Counted from the first letter of the stretch, positions 51,187 through 59,526 are shown. The stretch: DNA of 64,000 nucleotides from DATATB01 sp036268995 (GCA_036268995.1 DATATB010000096.1:11862-75861); one strand, 5' to 3'. Numbers and translations are program-made. Notes: a model not told the origin generated them from the sequence alone.

Positions 51187-53217
51187 CTATCTCCTTCGCC
51201 CCGGCGCAAGATCGGCCAGGTTGTACCGCCGGATCTTGCGGTCGAGCGTCGAACGCTCGATGCCGAGCAAGCTGGCGGTCTGGCTCTTGTTCCAGCCGGT
51301 GGCCTGGAGCGTTGCCAAAATATGCCGGCGCTCCATCTCTTCCAACGATAAAGCCTGGAACTCGACGGTCTGCGCCGCCGGGTCGACTTCGCCGGCCGGC
51401 AGCTTCGAGAGCATCAGGTTTTCCTGGTCGATCAACTCGCCGCGGGCGAGCACGACGGCCCGCTCGATGACGTTCTTCAGCTCGCGCACATTTCCCGGCC
51501 AGCGATACCGCGATAGCTGCTCCATCGCCCCGGGCGTGAAGCCGCGAATGCGGCGGCCGGTTTCGTGCGTGAACTTGCGGAGAAAGTAGCGAGCCAGCTC
51601 GGCAATATCGTCGGGCCGCTCGCGCAGCGGCGGCACCACGATCTCGAGCACATGCAGCCGGAAGTACAAATCGCGGCGAAACAGCCCATCGCCGACGGCC
51701 TTTTCCAGATCGCGGTTGGTGGCGGCGATTACTCGCACGTCCACCTTCACCGGCTCGGTGCCGCCGACGCGCTCGAACGGATGGCCTTCGAGCACCCGCA
51801 AGAACTTGGCCTGGATGGCCGGGCTCATCTCGCCGATTTCGTCGAGCATCAGCGTGCCCTGATGCGCGGCTTCGAACTTGCCGATCTTGCGGCTGTGCGC
51901 GCCGGTAAAGGCCCCGCGCTCGTGCCCGAACAGCTCGCTTTCCAGCAAGCTTTCGGACAAGGCTGCGCAATTGAGGCAGACAAACGGCCCTTTACGCCGC
52001 GGACTGGAAAAATGCACCGCCCGGGCCACCAACTCCTTGCCGACACCGCTTTCGCCGCAGACCAGCACCGTGGCGTGCGTGGGCGCCGCGCGGGCAATCT
52101 CGTCCATGATCCGCCGCACGACCGGGCCATGCCCGACGATTTCGCTCTGCGCACCCAGTCGCTCGCGCAGCTGCAGATTCTCGTCGCGGGCCTGGGTGAG
52201 GTTCTCGGCGAGCTGCTCGCGGCGCGACAGGTTTTCCAGCGCCACGGCCACCGTGTCGGCGACGGCCAGAGTGAATTCCAGATCGTCGGGATCGGGCGAG
52301 CGGTCGAAACGCGTGGAATACAGGTGTACCAGGCCGTAGACCTTGCGGCCGCGGCGTACGGGAGCGCACAGCACGCTGGTCGCGTGGATTTCGCCCTTGC
52401 TGTCGCGGCTGCTGACCGTGCTGTCGCCAATCACGTTGCGCGCGAGCACCGCCTCGCCCTTGGTCAGCACAGCAGCCGCCAGAAATGGCGAGACGCGGTG
52501 ATACGGGACGGGCGTCTGACTGCGCGACGCCACGACGTCGAGCGCCGGAGTGCCGGCCTTTAAATCGGCCGCCGAGGCAGCGCTGCCGCTGAACGCGCCG
52601 GGCACCAAGAGCAACGCGCCGGCATCAACGTGCGTGCACTCGAACAACCCCTCCAAGGCCTTCTCGGCCAGCGCCGAAGGATCGACTGCCTTAGCCAGTT
52701 CGAAAGCCAGGCGGCACAACCTGGCGGCCGCCGGATTGTTGTGCGATTCACCCGCTTCGCGCGCCGGTTGCAAATAGCGGGTGTGCGCGCGGCGATGGGT
52801 GATCGTCGTGGGCTCGTAGCTCGACGAATCTTCGATTGCGCCGGTGACGCCCGTGTCGCCCAGTGCTTCGCCGGTGGCCCGCGGCCGCACGAGCCCTCCC
52901 GATTCGGGAAAGGCCTTGGTCAGGTCATGCACAAACGCGAGCTGGCTGTTGCCGATGCGGATCACGTCGCCGGGCGAGAGCAGCACGTCGTCCTGCACGG
53001 GGCGCTCGCCGACCAGCGTGCCGTTGCGGCTTTCCAAATCGCGCACGCCCCAATGATCGCCCGAGCTGAAGACCTCGGCATGAAAGCGGCTGCACCGCTC
53101 GTCTTTCAAGGCGATGCGGTTGGTCGGGGCGCGTCCGATGGTAACATTCTCGCCCGGAATGAGCCGGAACACGTCCGACCATTTCGAACCTTCGCGAATC
53201 ACCAGGTACGCTAACAT
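51187..53217 (-). CDS. Sigma-54-dependent activator with FHA and GAF domains
   Basis: 676 residues from ATG 53217 (AGGA 5 bp upstream; a GTG at 53232 is possible). FHA domain at about 5-100 (TIGRAPTNRI, SRFHAEV, RNGTLVG) binds phosphothreonine; a GAF domain spans about 160-330; the AAA+ domain has Walker A GESGVGKE, GAFTGA (sigma-54 loop) and Walker B LMLDEIGE; a Fis-type helix-turn-helix ends the protein (NKSQTASLLGIERSTLDRK). It activates sigma-54 promoters, perhaps in response to Ser/Thr kinase signalling through the FHA. The leader holds a strong hairpin (53269-53298). The divergent DUF1598 genes may be targets, but I see no good -24/-12 site there. Confidence 0.93.
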   Translation of the reverse strand: MLAYLVIREGSKWSDVFRLIPGENVTIGRAPTNRIALKDERCSRFHAEVFSSGDHWGVRDLESRNGTLVGERPVQDDVLLSPGDVIRIGNSQLAFVHDLTKAFPESGGLVRPRATGEALGDTGVTGAIEDSSSYEPTTITHRRAHTRYLQPAREAGESHNNPAAARLCRLAFELAKAVDPSALAEKALEGLFECTHVDAGALLLVPGAFSGSAASAADLKAGTPALDVVASRSQTPVPYHRVSPFLAAAVLTKGEAVLARNVIGDSTVSSRDSKGEIHATSVLCAPVRRGRKVYGLVHLYSTRFDRSPDPDDLEFTLAVADTVAVALENLSRREQLAENLTQARDENLQLRERLGAQSEIVGHGPVVRRIMDEIARAAPTHATVLVCGESGVGKELVARAVHFSSPRRKGPFVCLNCAALSESLLESELFGHERGAFTGAHSRKIGKFEAAHQGTLMLDEIGEMSPAIQAKFLRVLEGHPFERVGGTEPVKVDVRVIAATNRDLEKAVGDGLFRRDLYFRLHVLEIVVPPLRERPDDIAELARYFLRKFTHETGRRIRGFTPGAMEQLSRYRWPGNVRELKNVIERAVVLARGELIDQENLMLSKLPAGEVDPAAQTVEFQALSLEEMERRHILATLQATGWNKSQTASLLGIERSTLDRKIRRYNLADLAPGRRR

Positions 53218-53268
53218 GCTGGTCCTATTCACCGTGACCGCAACCGACCCACGTCTTAAGGGCAGAGA

Positions 53269-53298
53269 GCTTGGCCGGCCGCCATCGGCCAGCCAAGC
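53269..53298. promoter_or_regulatory. Hairpin upstream of the sigma-54 activator gene
   Basis: GCTTGGC-C-GGCCG-CCAT-CGGCC-A-GCCAAGC: 7 and 5 bp stems with one 1x1 mismatch and a 4-nt loop. It lies 52 bp before the ATG at 53217 on the minus strand and may sit in the leader RNA. Confidence 0.65.
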
Positions 53299-53529
53299 CC
53301 GCGCTAGGCCGCAAACTCGCTACAATTGAGTCCGCTGGGCCGCGCCGGGGATTCTGGGTGGACGAAACTTTTGTTGCAGGCTGCCGGGCTCCTAATTATT
53401 GTAATTGATAACCCCGGCCCGCCAGAGAGCGTAGGTATTCGGGTTCTTATCTCGGCCGGCTGGCGTGCCCGCGAGCGCCTTGGGTTCGCTCCGCACCGCC
53501 GGTGAGTGAACATTCTGAGGAGAAATCGC
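53299..53529. other. Divergent promoter region of the sigma-54 activator and the first DUF1598 gene
   Basis: A weak plus-strand promoter-like pair, TTGCAG (53374-53379) and TATTGT (53397-53402), with a 17-bp spacer. No GG-N10-GC sigma-54 site was found. A GAGGAGA ribosome-binding site precedes 53530. Confidence 0.35.
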
Positions 53530-54921
53530 ATGTCGACGCGCGTGCTCCGGTCGACGCAGGTGGCCCGCGGGTTGCCCGCCAGGCGACTCGTGCTGTTGGG
53601 CCTGTTTGCCGGCCTGCTGCTCGGGCAGCCGATGCTGGCCCTGGCCCAGCGGGGATTCGGAATCGGCGGTTCGGTGGGCGGCGTGAAAATCGAGCCCGAA
53701 GGCCTGCTGAAAAATGCCACGGAGGCCGATGCCAATGCCCTCGAGCAATTGCGGCGGCTTTCGTTGGAAGTCATTCCCGGCGATCTGAAACGGCCTGCCG
53801 AATTGCGCAAGGTCTCGCTCCGACGCCTCGAGGCCGCGCTGGCAGCCCGGCAGAAGGCCGGCCAGCCGATGGACGACGCCATGCGCTACCTGGCCGGCTT
53901 GCAGCGCATCCGCTATGTGTTCGCCTATCCCGAGCAGAACGACATTGTCATCGCCGGCTATGCCGAAAGCTGGAAAATCGACCCGCATGGCAACACGGTG
54001 GGCACCTCGACGGGCCGCCCGGTGATGCTGCTGGACGACCTGATCGTGGCGCTGCGAACCGTGCGCTCCGGGGCCGGCGAGATTAGCTGCTCGATCGATC
54101 CCACGCCCGAAGGCCTGGCACGGCTGCACGAGCACGCCGCCAAACTGGTGGCGATCAACGATCCGCAGCTCGAAGCGCAAACCATCGAACAATTGCTCGG
54201 GCCGCAAACCATCACGATCACCGGCGTCCCGGCAACGACGCATTTTGCCCGCGTGCTGGTGGCGGCCGACTACCGGATGAAGCGGCTGGGCATGAAGCTC
54301 GAACCGTCGCCCGTCGCCGGGCTGCTCAGCTACGTGGACATGATCCGGCCCGGCGGTCGCGGCATGCAAAGCATGACGCCTCGCTGGTGGATGGTGCCCA
54401 ACTACGATCCGCTGTCGACCGACGCGGACGGCCTGGCCTGGGAAATTCGCCGGGCCAGCGTCAAAGCGCTGACCGCGGAAACATTCTTCGGCGATCCGCA
54501 CTCCAAAGGCCACCCCGCCAAGGTCAACCCGGTGGCACAGGCTTGGGCCAATAGTTTCACGGCACACTATGACGACCTGTCGCTGAAGGACACGATTTTC
54601 GGCCAGTTGCGCAATTGCATGGATATGGCCGTGCTGGCGGCGCTGGTGGTCAAACAGGATCTCGCCGGCAAGGCCAGATACCAATTGCCGCTGTGGCTGG
54701 ACGACGTGAACCTGCCGGCGGCCGAAATGGTCGCCCCGCGCACGACGGAAACTCAGGTCAGCTTTGCCAAACGGGGCGGCCACTGGATCGTGACTGCTTC
54801 CGGCGGCGTGCAACTGGCCTTGGATGAGCTCGTCGCTCACACCCAGCCCAGCGAAAAGCTCGGCCCGGTGCGCGACCAAGCCAAGCCGGCGGGGGACATC
54901 CAGCACTGGTGGTGGGACTAG
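53530..54921 (+). CDS. Exported DUF1598 protein, copy 1
   Basis: 463 residues from ATG 53530 (GAGGAGA 8 bp upstream). Signal peptide LVLLGLFAGLLLGQPMLALA, then GFGIGGSVGGVKIEPEG and the DUF1598 core (GLQRIRYVFAYPEQNDIVIAG, GRPVMLLDDLIVALRT, HFARVLVAADYRMKRLGM, RWWMVPNYDPL, GQLRNCMDMAVLAALV). The C-terminus is the motif HWWWD. Family function is unknown; it is largely restricted to planctomycetes. The paralogue that follows has the same length and order of motifs, a tandem duplication. Confidence 0.9.
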   Translation: MSTRVLRSTQVARGLPARRLVLLGLFAGLLLGQPMLALAQRGFGIGGSVGGVKIEPEGLLKNATEADANALEQLRRLSLEVIPGDLKRPAELRKVSLRRLEAALAARQKAGQPMDDAMRYLAGLQRIRYVFAYPEQNDIVIAGYAESWKIDPHGNTVGTSTGRPVMLLDDLIVALRTVRSGAGEISCSIDPTPEGLARLHEHAAKLVAINDPQLEAQTIEQLLGPQTITITGVPATTHFARVLVAADYRMKRLGMKLEPSPVAGLLSYVDMIRPGGRGMQSMTPRWWMVPNYDPLSTDADGLAWEIRRASVKALTAETFFGDPHSKGHPAKVNPVAQAWANSFTAHYDDLSLKDTIFGQLRNCMDMAVLAALVVKQDLAGKARYQLPLWLDDVNLPAAEMVAPRTTETQVSFAKRGGHWIVTASGGVQLALDELVAHTQPSEKLGPVRDQAKPAGDIQHWWWD

Positions 54922-54924
54922 CAG

Positions 54925-55020
54925 AAAATGCAGAGTGATGAATGCAGAATGATGAATGGCGGAACGCGCAAGCGTAATGCCTCTCCAATTCATCATTCCG
55001 CATTCATCCTTCATCATTTC
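54925..55020. repeat. AATGCAGAATGATGAATG inverted repeat between the DUF1598 genes
   Basis: Left arm 54925-54958, right arm 54986-55020. It begins 4 bp after the first gene's stop. A copy also follows the second DUF1598 gene (56478). Confidence 0.9.
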
Positions 55021-55086
55021 TTTCGGCATTGCCCTTGCTTCTAGGTATACTGCTTCGGGGCTCTTGTTTTCGCAGGAGGAACGGTC

Positions 55087-56478
55087 ATGTCACGCCCGTG
55101 GTCGCGTTTTGCGAAAGTTGGGCCTTATCTGCTGACGGCCCTGGTCGTGCTCAACACGCTGCTGAGCGATACGCCGCTGACGCCAAAGCGTGAGTCGGGT
55201 GGCTGTGGGTTCCTCGGCGGCGGCCGTGGTGTCGGTGGTGTTTCGATCGGCACCGACGGCATTCTGAAGAACTCGGTTGCCGGCGATGCCGCCGAACTGC
55301 GAGCCCTGCGAGCCCGGGCCCAGCAGGAAGTCGTGGGCGAACTGGCCAAGCCCTCGCCGCTGCGCAAGATTTCGCTCCGCCGCCTGGCGGATGCCATTGC
55401 CGCGGCCCAGAACGATGGCAAACCGCTGAGCGACGAAATCCGTTTGCTGGCCGGCTTGCAGCGGATTCAATATGTCTTTGTCTATCCCGAAGAGCACGAC
55501 ATTGTCTTGGCCGGCTACGGCGAAGGCTGGAAAGTGGACGACCGCGGCAACCTGGTGGGCAATGCCAACGGCCGGCCCGTCATGCTGCTGGACGATTTAC
55601 TCGTGGCCCTGCGCACGGCCCGCCAGGCGCAGCAAGGCGGCATCACGTGCTCGATCGACCCGACGAAAGAAGGCCTCGATCGGCTGCGGCAGTACGTCGG
55701 CACGCTGACCACGATCGGCGATCCGCAAACCACGATCAGCACCATCGAACAAGTGCTCGGTCAGCAAGTGGTGCGGATCACGGGAGTGCCGCCCAGTAGT
55801 CATTTCGCCCGCATCCTCGTGGCCGCCGATTATCGCATGAAGCGCTTGGGCATGGGTTTTGACCAGGCTCCGATCAACGGGCTGCCCAGCTATCTGCAAA
55901 TGGTGCGTCCCGGTCCGCGCGGCATGCAAAACATGATGCCGCGCTGGTGGCTCGTGCCCGACTACGACCCGCTCGTGACCGACGGCCAAGGCCAGGTTTG
56001 GGAGCTGCCGGGCGGCCGCGTCAAGGCCATGACCGAAGAGACCTTCATGGCCGAGGGCATCGTCCGCTCGAACACCGGCAAGGTGAGCACGATGGCCCAG
56101 AAATGGGCCGATAACATGACCGCCAAATACGACGAGCTGTCGGTCAAGGAGCCGATCTTCGGCCAGCTTCGCAACTGCATGGACCTGGCCGTGGCCGCGG
56201 CCCTGATCTTCAAGGAAAACCTCCCCTTCAAGACCGGCTGCGACTTGGGCGTGCTGGTCAGCGCCAATCGATTGCCCGCCGAAGAATTGCTCGCGCCCAA
56301 GCTGATTGACACCCAGGCCAGCTTCATCAAGAAGGGCAACAACTGGATCATCAGCGCCTCCGGCGGCGTGCAAATCCAGCCTTGGGACTTTGTCACCAAA
56401 GTCGAAAAGAACACGAGCATCGCCAGCGCCCGCGGCACCAAAGAGCCCGAAGGCCTGAAAAAATGGTGGTGGGACTAG
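55087..56478 (+). CDS. Exported DUF1598 protein, copy 2
   Basis: 463 residues from ATG 55087 (GGAGGAACGG upstream). Signal segment LLTALVVLNTLLSD, a Cys-Gly-rich stretch (SGGCGFLGGGRGVGGVSIG) and the same core as copy 1 (LQRIQYVFVYPEEHDIVLAG, HFARILVAADYRMKRLGM, RWWLVPDYDPL, GQLRNCMDLAVAAALI), ending LKKWWWD. Length is identical to copy 1, so the duplicates diverged by substitution rather than indels. The stop codon is immediately followed by an AAATGCGGAAGGATGAAT repeat. Confidence 0.9.
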   Translation: MSRPWSRFAKVGPYLLTALVVLNTLLSDTPLTPKRESGGCGFLGGGRGVGGVSIGTDGILKNSVAGDAAELRALRARAQQEVVGELAKPSPLRKISLRRLADAIAAAQNDGKPLSDEIRLLAGLQRIQYVFVYPEEHDIVLAGYGEGWKVDDRGNLVGNANGRPVMLLDDLLVALRTARQAQQGGITCSIDPTKEGLDRLRQYVGTLTTIGDPQTTISTIEQVLGQQVVRITGVPPSSHFARILVAADYRMKRLGMGFDQAPINGLPSYLQMVRPGPRGMQNMMPRWWLVPDYDPLVTDGQGQVWELPGGRVKAMTEETFMAEGIVRSNTGKVSTMAQKWADNMTAKYDELSVKEPIFGQLRNCMDLAVAAALIFKENLPFKTGCDLGVLVSANRLPAEELLAPKLIDTQASFIKKGNNWIISASGGVQIQPWDFVTKVEKNTSIASARGTKEPEGLKKWWWD

Positions 56479-56579
56479 GGGAAATGCGGAAGGATGAATG
56501 ATGAATGCGGAATGACGGAGGAAGTGCCGGCGCTCCGTTTTCACTCGTCATTCATCATTCCACATTCATCATTTCCCCT
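56478..56579. repeat. GGGGAAATGCGGAAGGATGAAT inverted repeat
   Basis: Left arm 56478-56514, right arm 56548-56579. The right arm is part of the MfnE-like gene: read on the minus strand it encodes its last residues (GNDECGMMNDE). Confidence 0.93.
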
Positions 56580-57251
56580 CAGCGTCCCTTCCGGCCAGCC
56601 GGCGGCGCGGAGATTAACGCACCGAATGGTTCTGCGCCAGCAATTCGGCAGCCAGCAATCGATGTAGCGGTCGGCTGCGGCGGCCGCGATGCTGGTGGCC
56701 TGCGGCAAAGCACTTTTGAGCAGCACCAGTTCGTCGGCGGCAATCGTGCCGGCCAAATGCGCCGCAATCGAATCGCTGGTCACATCCCAACTGGTCGGCA
56801 GAGTTTTGCCACTCGGCCTGTGTTCTTCCTCCTCCCTCTTCCTCTCTGTGCCTCTGTGCCTCTGTGGTGAATCCTTCTGCTCCGTGCCGAGCGCGTCTTG
56901 CTCCCGCTCCAGCCAGAAGAGCGCGTCGAAGATCACGATCCTTCCGCCGCGAGCAGGCATCGTCAGTTCAGCCGGATCAACACAAACGATCGCTTGCGGC
57001 AGCAACTCGGCAAGCAGTCGGGCGCCCAGTTGCATGGCCCGAATCGCCAGCCAATGGGCCGCGTGATCGGAAAAACCATGCACGCGCTGCGCCTGCCGCA
57101 CCCAGTCGGCCGCCGGCCCGCCACCGGCCAGCAGCACGTTTTCGTCCGCCGCGCACGTCGCCAGCCAGGCTTGCAATGTCGGCCCCAATTGCGGCCAATC
57201 CAGCAAACTGCCGCCGACTTTGATCACGCGTCGCATCGGCATGGTCGTCAC
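56541..57251 (-). CDS. mfnE: MfnE-like amino-acid-kinase-family enzyme (methanofuran pathway) with repeat insertion
   Basis: 236 residues. VIKVGGSLLD and LLAGGGPAADWVR are the phosphate-binding motifs of the amino acid kinase fold; SWDVTSDSIAAHLA and DELVLLKSA are conserved in MfnE, which phosphorylates 5-(aminomethyl)-3-furanmethanol phosphate in methanofuran biosynthesis. The conserved body is interrupted after FWLEREQ by about 30 Arg/Glu/Lys-rich residues (QRHRGTERKREEEE) encoded by a CACAGAGGCACAGAG repeat, and the C-terminus is also repeat-encoded. GTGA overlap with mfnF; start may instead be ATG 57242 or 57236. Activity despite the insert is uncertain. Confidence 0.78.
   Translation of the reverse strand: MTTMPMRRVIKVGGSLLDWPQLGPTLQAWLATCAADENVLLAGGGPAADWVRQAQRVHGFSDHAAHWLAIRAMQLGARLLAELLPQAIVCVDPAELTMPARGGRIVIFDALFWLEREQDALGTEQKDSPQRHRGTERKREEEEHRPSGKTLPTSWDVTSDSIAAHLAGTIAADELVLLKSALPQATSIAAAAADRYIDCWLPNCWRRTIRCVNLRAAGWPEGTLRGNDECGMMNDE
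56821..56872. repeat. CACAGAGGCACAGAG repeat inside the MfnE-like gene
   Basis: Minus-strand sequence CACAGAGGCACAGAGGCAC then AGAGAGGAAGAGGGAGG, low-complexity and unlike the rest of the gene. It is a multiple of three long in effect and keeps the frame. Confidence 0.85.
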
Positions 57252-58261
57252 CCGGCGGCCGATTCTGCGGCCAAGACCGCCAAGGCATGCGCCGGCGCCA
57301 CTTGCGACAATGCCGGCCCCAGCCGCTCAGCGAGCGAAATGACTGTGGCCCCCGGGGCGACTTCCGCCACAATTTGCCGGGCCAGGAATTCGCCCTCGCC
57401 GCTGACCACAAAACATCCCGGCGTCGTCGGCAACCGCTCGACCACGCGCATCAATGCACGCCGAACCAGCGCCGCTTGCTCGACCGCCATCGCTTCGGCT
57501 GCCGCCACGGCGTCGCGCTCGTCAAAAGTCTCGCCATCGCTGCAAATCGAACGGGCCAGCCGCCGGCAAGCAGCCTCACGCGTGGCCGGCCGGCCGTCAG
57601 CCGTCGATGCGCTGGCCGGTTCTTCCGGCAGACGGCCCAACACCAGATACACGTCCCAAGTCGTGGCAAACAGCTCTTGGGCCAGCGGACAAGTGCCGCC
57701 GCGGTACGGGATCGCACGCGTAATCGCGCACACCGGACTGCGCTTCACGCCCGTGTAGACCAGCTCGCCGCTGACCAGGCGATCGGTGTCATTGTGACCG
57801 GTGGCTGCGGGGCGATGGTCGACGATGGGGATGATGTCGGTGGTCGTCGAACCGATATCAACGAGCACGCCCGGCCGGCCTTCGAGATACCGGGCCGCAA
57901 AGCGGGCCAGGGCGTGCCAGTTGGCCGCCGCCACCAGTTCGGGCGACTGCCGCGCGGTCGCCGCGTCGACCAGCCGGCCATCGGTGCGATAGACCAGCAG
58001 CGGCCGGCCGGCGGCGATTTCTTCCAGGGCTGCGACGATCGCGCGGACGCCCCGGGCTTTGGTTTCGAAGCAATCGGCCAACTCGCCGGTCATGGTCGCG
58101 GCGAAGCGCTCAGCCGGCGGGGCGCTGCGCAGCAGGTTCGCCAGCGCGGCCGCAAGCCGCTGCGGCTCGCGCCACAGGGCAAAGGTGGCGGTCGCTCCAA
58201 AACCGCGGCCATCGGCGACTTTCAAGTTCGCCCCGCCGACATCCCATGCCAACCAGTTCAT
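57248..58261 (-). CDS. mfnF: MfnF-like hydantoinase/oxoprolinase-family enzyme (H4MPT-linked C1 pathway protein)
   Basis: 337 residues from ATG 58261, overlapping the upstream stop by 4 bp (ATGA). ASKHA ATPase fold: WDVGGANLKVA (N-terminal phosphate loop), VLVDIGSTTTDIIPI (second loop) and RGGTCPLAQELFATTWDVYL, typical of the bacterial and archaeal H4MPT-linked protein family. In methanogens MfnF condenses the furan phosphate with gamma-glutamyltyramine. Here it overlaps mfnE and mfnD homologues. Full length with no insert, in contrast to both neighbours. Confidence 0.83.
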   Translation of the reverse strand: MNWLAWDVGGANLKVADGRGFGATATFALWREPQRLAAALANLLRSAPPAERFAATMTGELADCFETKARGVRAIVAALEEIAAGRPLLVYRTDGRLVDAATARQSPELVAAANWHALARFAARYLEGRPGVLVDIGSTTTDIIPIVDHRPAATGHNDTDRLVSGELVYTGVKRSPVCAITRAIPYRGGTCPLAQELFATTWDVYLVLGRLPEEPASASTADGRPATREAACRRLARSICSDGETFDERDAVAAAEAMAVEQAALVRRALMRVVERLPTTPGCFVVSGEGEFLARQIVAEVAPGATVISLAERLGPALSQVAPAHALAVLAAESAAG

Positions 58262-59436
58262 CACACCGCCTCGGGAAGCATTTCCTGCCGGCCGCCACGC
58301 CAGACCAGCCCCGTCGCCGAAAAGTATACATGTTCGGTAGAAAATTCGATCTCGGAGCAGCGGCTTTCGGCCAGGTCCAGCATCGCTTCGGCCAGGTTCG
58401 TGTGCGCGGCCAAGCGCAGTCCGACGTACGAAGTTGTCAGTCGCGGATTGATTTCGATGACCACATCGCCCGAACCGTCCGCCTGCGGACCCAATACCAT
58501 GTCGATGCCCAAGTAGCCGTGCCAGCAGGGCAGGGCGGCAATTGCCCGTCGGGCCAGGCTGCTGGCTCGTTCTCGCAACCGGGCGGAGAGCGGAAGATGA
58601 CCGCCGGCATAGCGCAGCCGGCCGCCGTCGCGCAGCAGCCGCTGCCGGCAGGGTTCGAGCAGTCGCGTGCCGCCGGGGCCTTGCAGACACGCCACGCTGG
58701 CCGCGGCTCCAGGCTGGTAGCGTTCCAAGCGCCACGCGCCCGGCCGCTCGGCCGCGGCCGGCAGGCTGGCCGCGTCCGGCACGATGCGCACGCCCTCAGA
58801 GCCTGCCCCATCGCGCGGCTTGAGCACCGCCGGAAAGCACGCTTCGCCCAGGATGGCTGCATTCTTGGGAGGGCGAGCATTTTCGGGAGGGCGAGGCTCC
58901 TGCCGAGCCGTTGTGGCTATTGCGTCGAGCGTGAACTCCGGCTCGGAAGGAGCCTCGCCCTCCCGTTCGCCCTCCCGCTGGACCAATTCATATCCCGGCG
59001 GAACCGGCACGCCTGCGGCGGCCAGGTGTTCGGCCAGCCGCTGCTTGTCGCCGCACAGCGCGATCAAATCAGGCCCCGGGCCGAGCAGCTTGCCGCCGCC
59101 GGCCAACACGGCCCGGGCGCGCGATTCGAGCAAGCCGCCGGTCTCGGGCGCGATGACGATCGTCCAATCGGCCGTGGATGCCTGCGCGGCGAGAAGTTCG
59201 AGATCCCCGGCCTGGCCTTCGACGGGCACGATCTGACAGCCGGGCAAATCGAGTTTCAAACGCGCGTCGCACATGGCCCGCACTTCGCAGCCGGCGATGG
59301 CCGCCAGATCAGCGGCCAAGGCGCGGAGCATCGCCTGCCCTTCGGCAAACCAGGGCGATCGCTCGGGCTCGGGCTGGTCGGCCAGCCCGCCGCCGGTGGC
59401 AAATTCGTACAGCAGAATCCGCGAGCGGGGTAGCAT
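58261..59436 (-). CDS. mfnD: MfnD-like ATP-grasp ligase with repeat insertion
   Basis: 391 residues. ATP-grasp fold with FPAVLKPRDGAGSEGVRI (nucleotide-binding lysine loop), YLGIDMVLG and the Mg-binding VVIEINPRLTTSYVGLR, close to tyramine-L-glutamate ligase MfnD and the archaeal/C1 ORF family. Between VPVPPGYELV and FPAVLKPRD an Arg/Pro/Glu-rich stretch (REGEREGEAPSEPEF... RQEPRPPENARPP) is encoded by the GGGAGGGCGAGGCTCC repeat family. ATP-grasp proteins have a short hinge there, so the insert may be tolerated as a surface loop. Four-bp overlap with mfnF indicates an operon. Confidence 0.8.
   Translation of the reverse strand: MLPRSRILLYEFATGGGLADQPEPERSPWFAEGQAMLRALAADLAAIAGCEVRAMCDARLKLDLPGCQIVPVEGQAGDLELLAAQASTADWTIVIAPETGGLLESRARAVLAGGGKLLGPGPDLIALCGDKQRLAEHLAAAGVPVPPGYELVQREGEREGEAPSEPEFTLDAIATTARQEPRPPENARPPKNAAILGEACFPAVLKPRDGAGSEGVRIVPDAASLPAAAERPGAWRLERYQPGAAASVACLQGPGGTRLLEPCRQRLLRDGGRLRYAGGHLPLSARLRERASSLARRAIAALPCWHGYLGIDMVLGPQADGSGDVVIEINPRLTTSYVGLRLAAHTNLAEAMLDLAESRCSEIEFSTEHVYFSATGLVWRGGRQEMLPEAV
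58884..58965. repeat. GGGAGGGCGAGGCTCC inverted repeat inside the ATP-grasp gene
   Basis: Arms 58884-58909 and 58940-58965 (CGGGAGGGCGAGGCTCC / GGAGCCTCGCCCTCCCG). Extra half-units flank it (58868-58875; 58967-58978). The same repeat is intergenic at 26050-26164. Confidence 0.95.
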
Positions 59437-59451
59437 CGTGGGTGTTCCTAC

Positions 59452-59524
59452 CCCTCACCCTCCCTCGGCCTGGGCTCGGGACGAAGGCCGGCCCCTCTCC
59501 CGCAAGGGGAGAGGGGAGGGAGAA
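59452..59524. repeat. CCCCTCACCCTCC repeat with GGGGAGAGGGG hairpin
   Basis: Contains the stem CCCCTCTCCC (59492-59501) / GGGAGAGGGG (59507-59516) with a 5-nt loop. Related to 32399-32537. It fills the gap between the ATP-grasp start and the Gfo/Idh stop. Confidence 0.88.
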
Positions 59525-59526
59525 GA

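Noticed and set aside
53299..53529. Sigma-54 promoter (-24/-12) upstream of the DUF1598 gene
   Set aside because: The nearest match has an 11-bp rather than 10-bp gap between GG and GC, so it does not fit the consensus.
53392..55029. 545-codon minus-strand frame opposite DUF1598 copy 1
   Set aside because: Its start lies in the repeat and the translation shows no fold; the plus-strand gene has signal peptide, ribosome-binding site and a paralogue.
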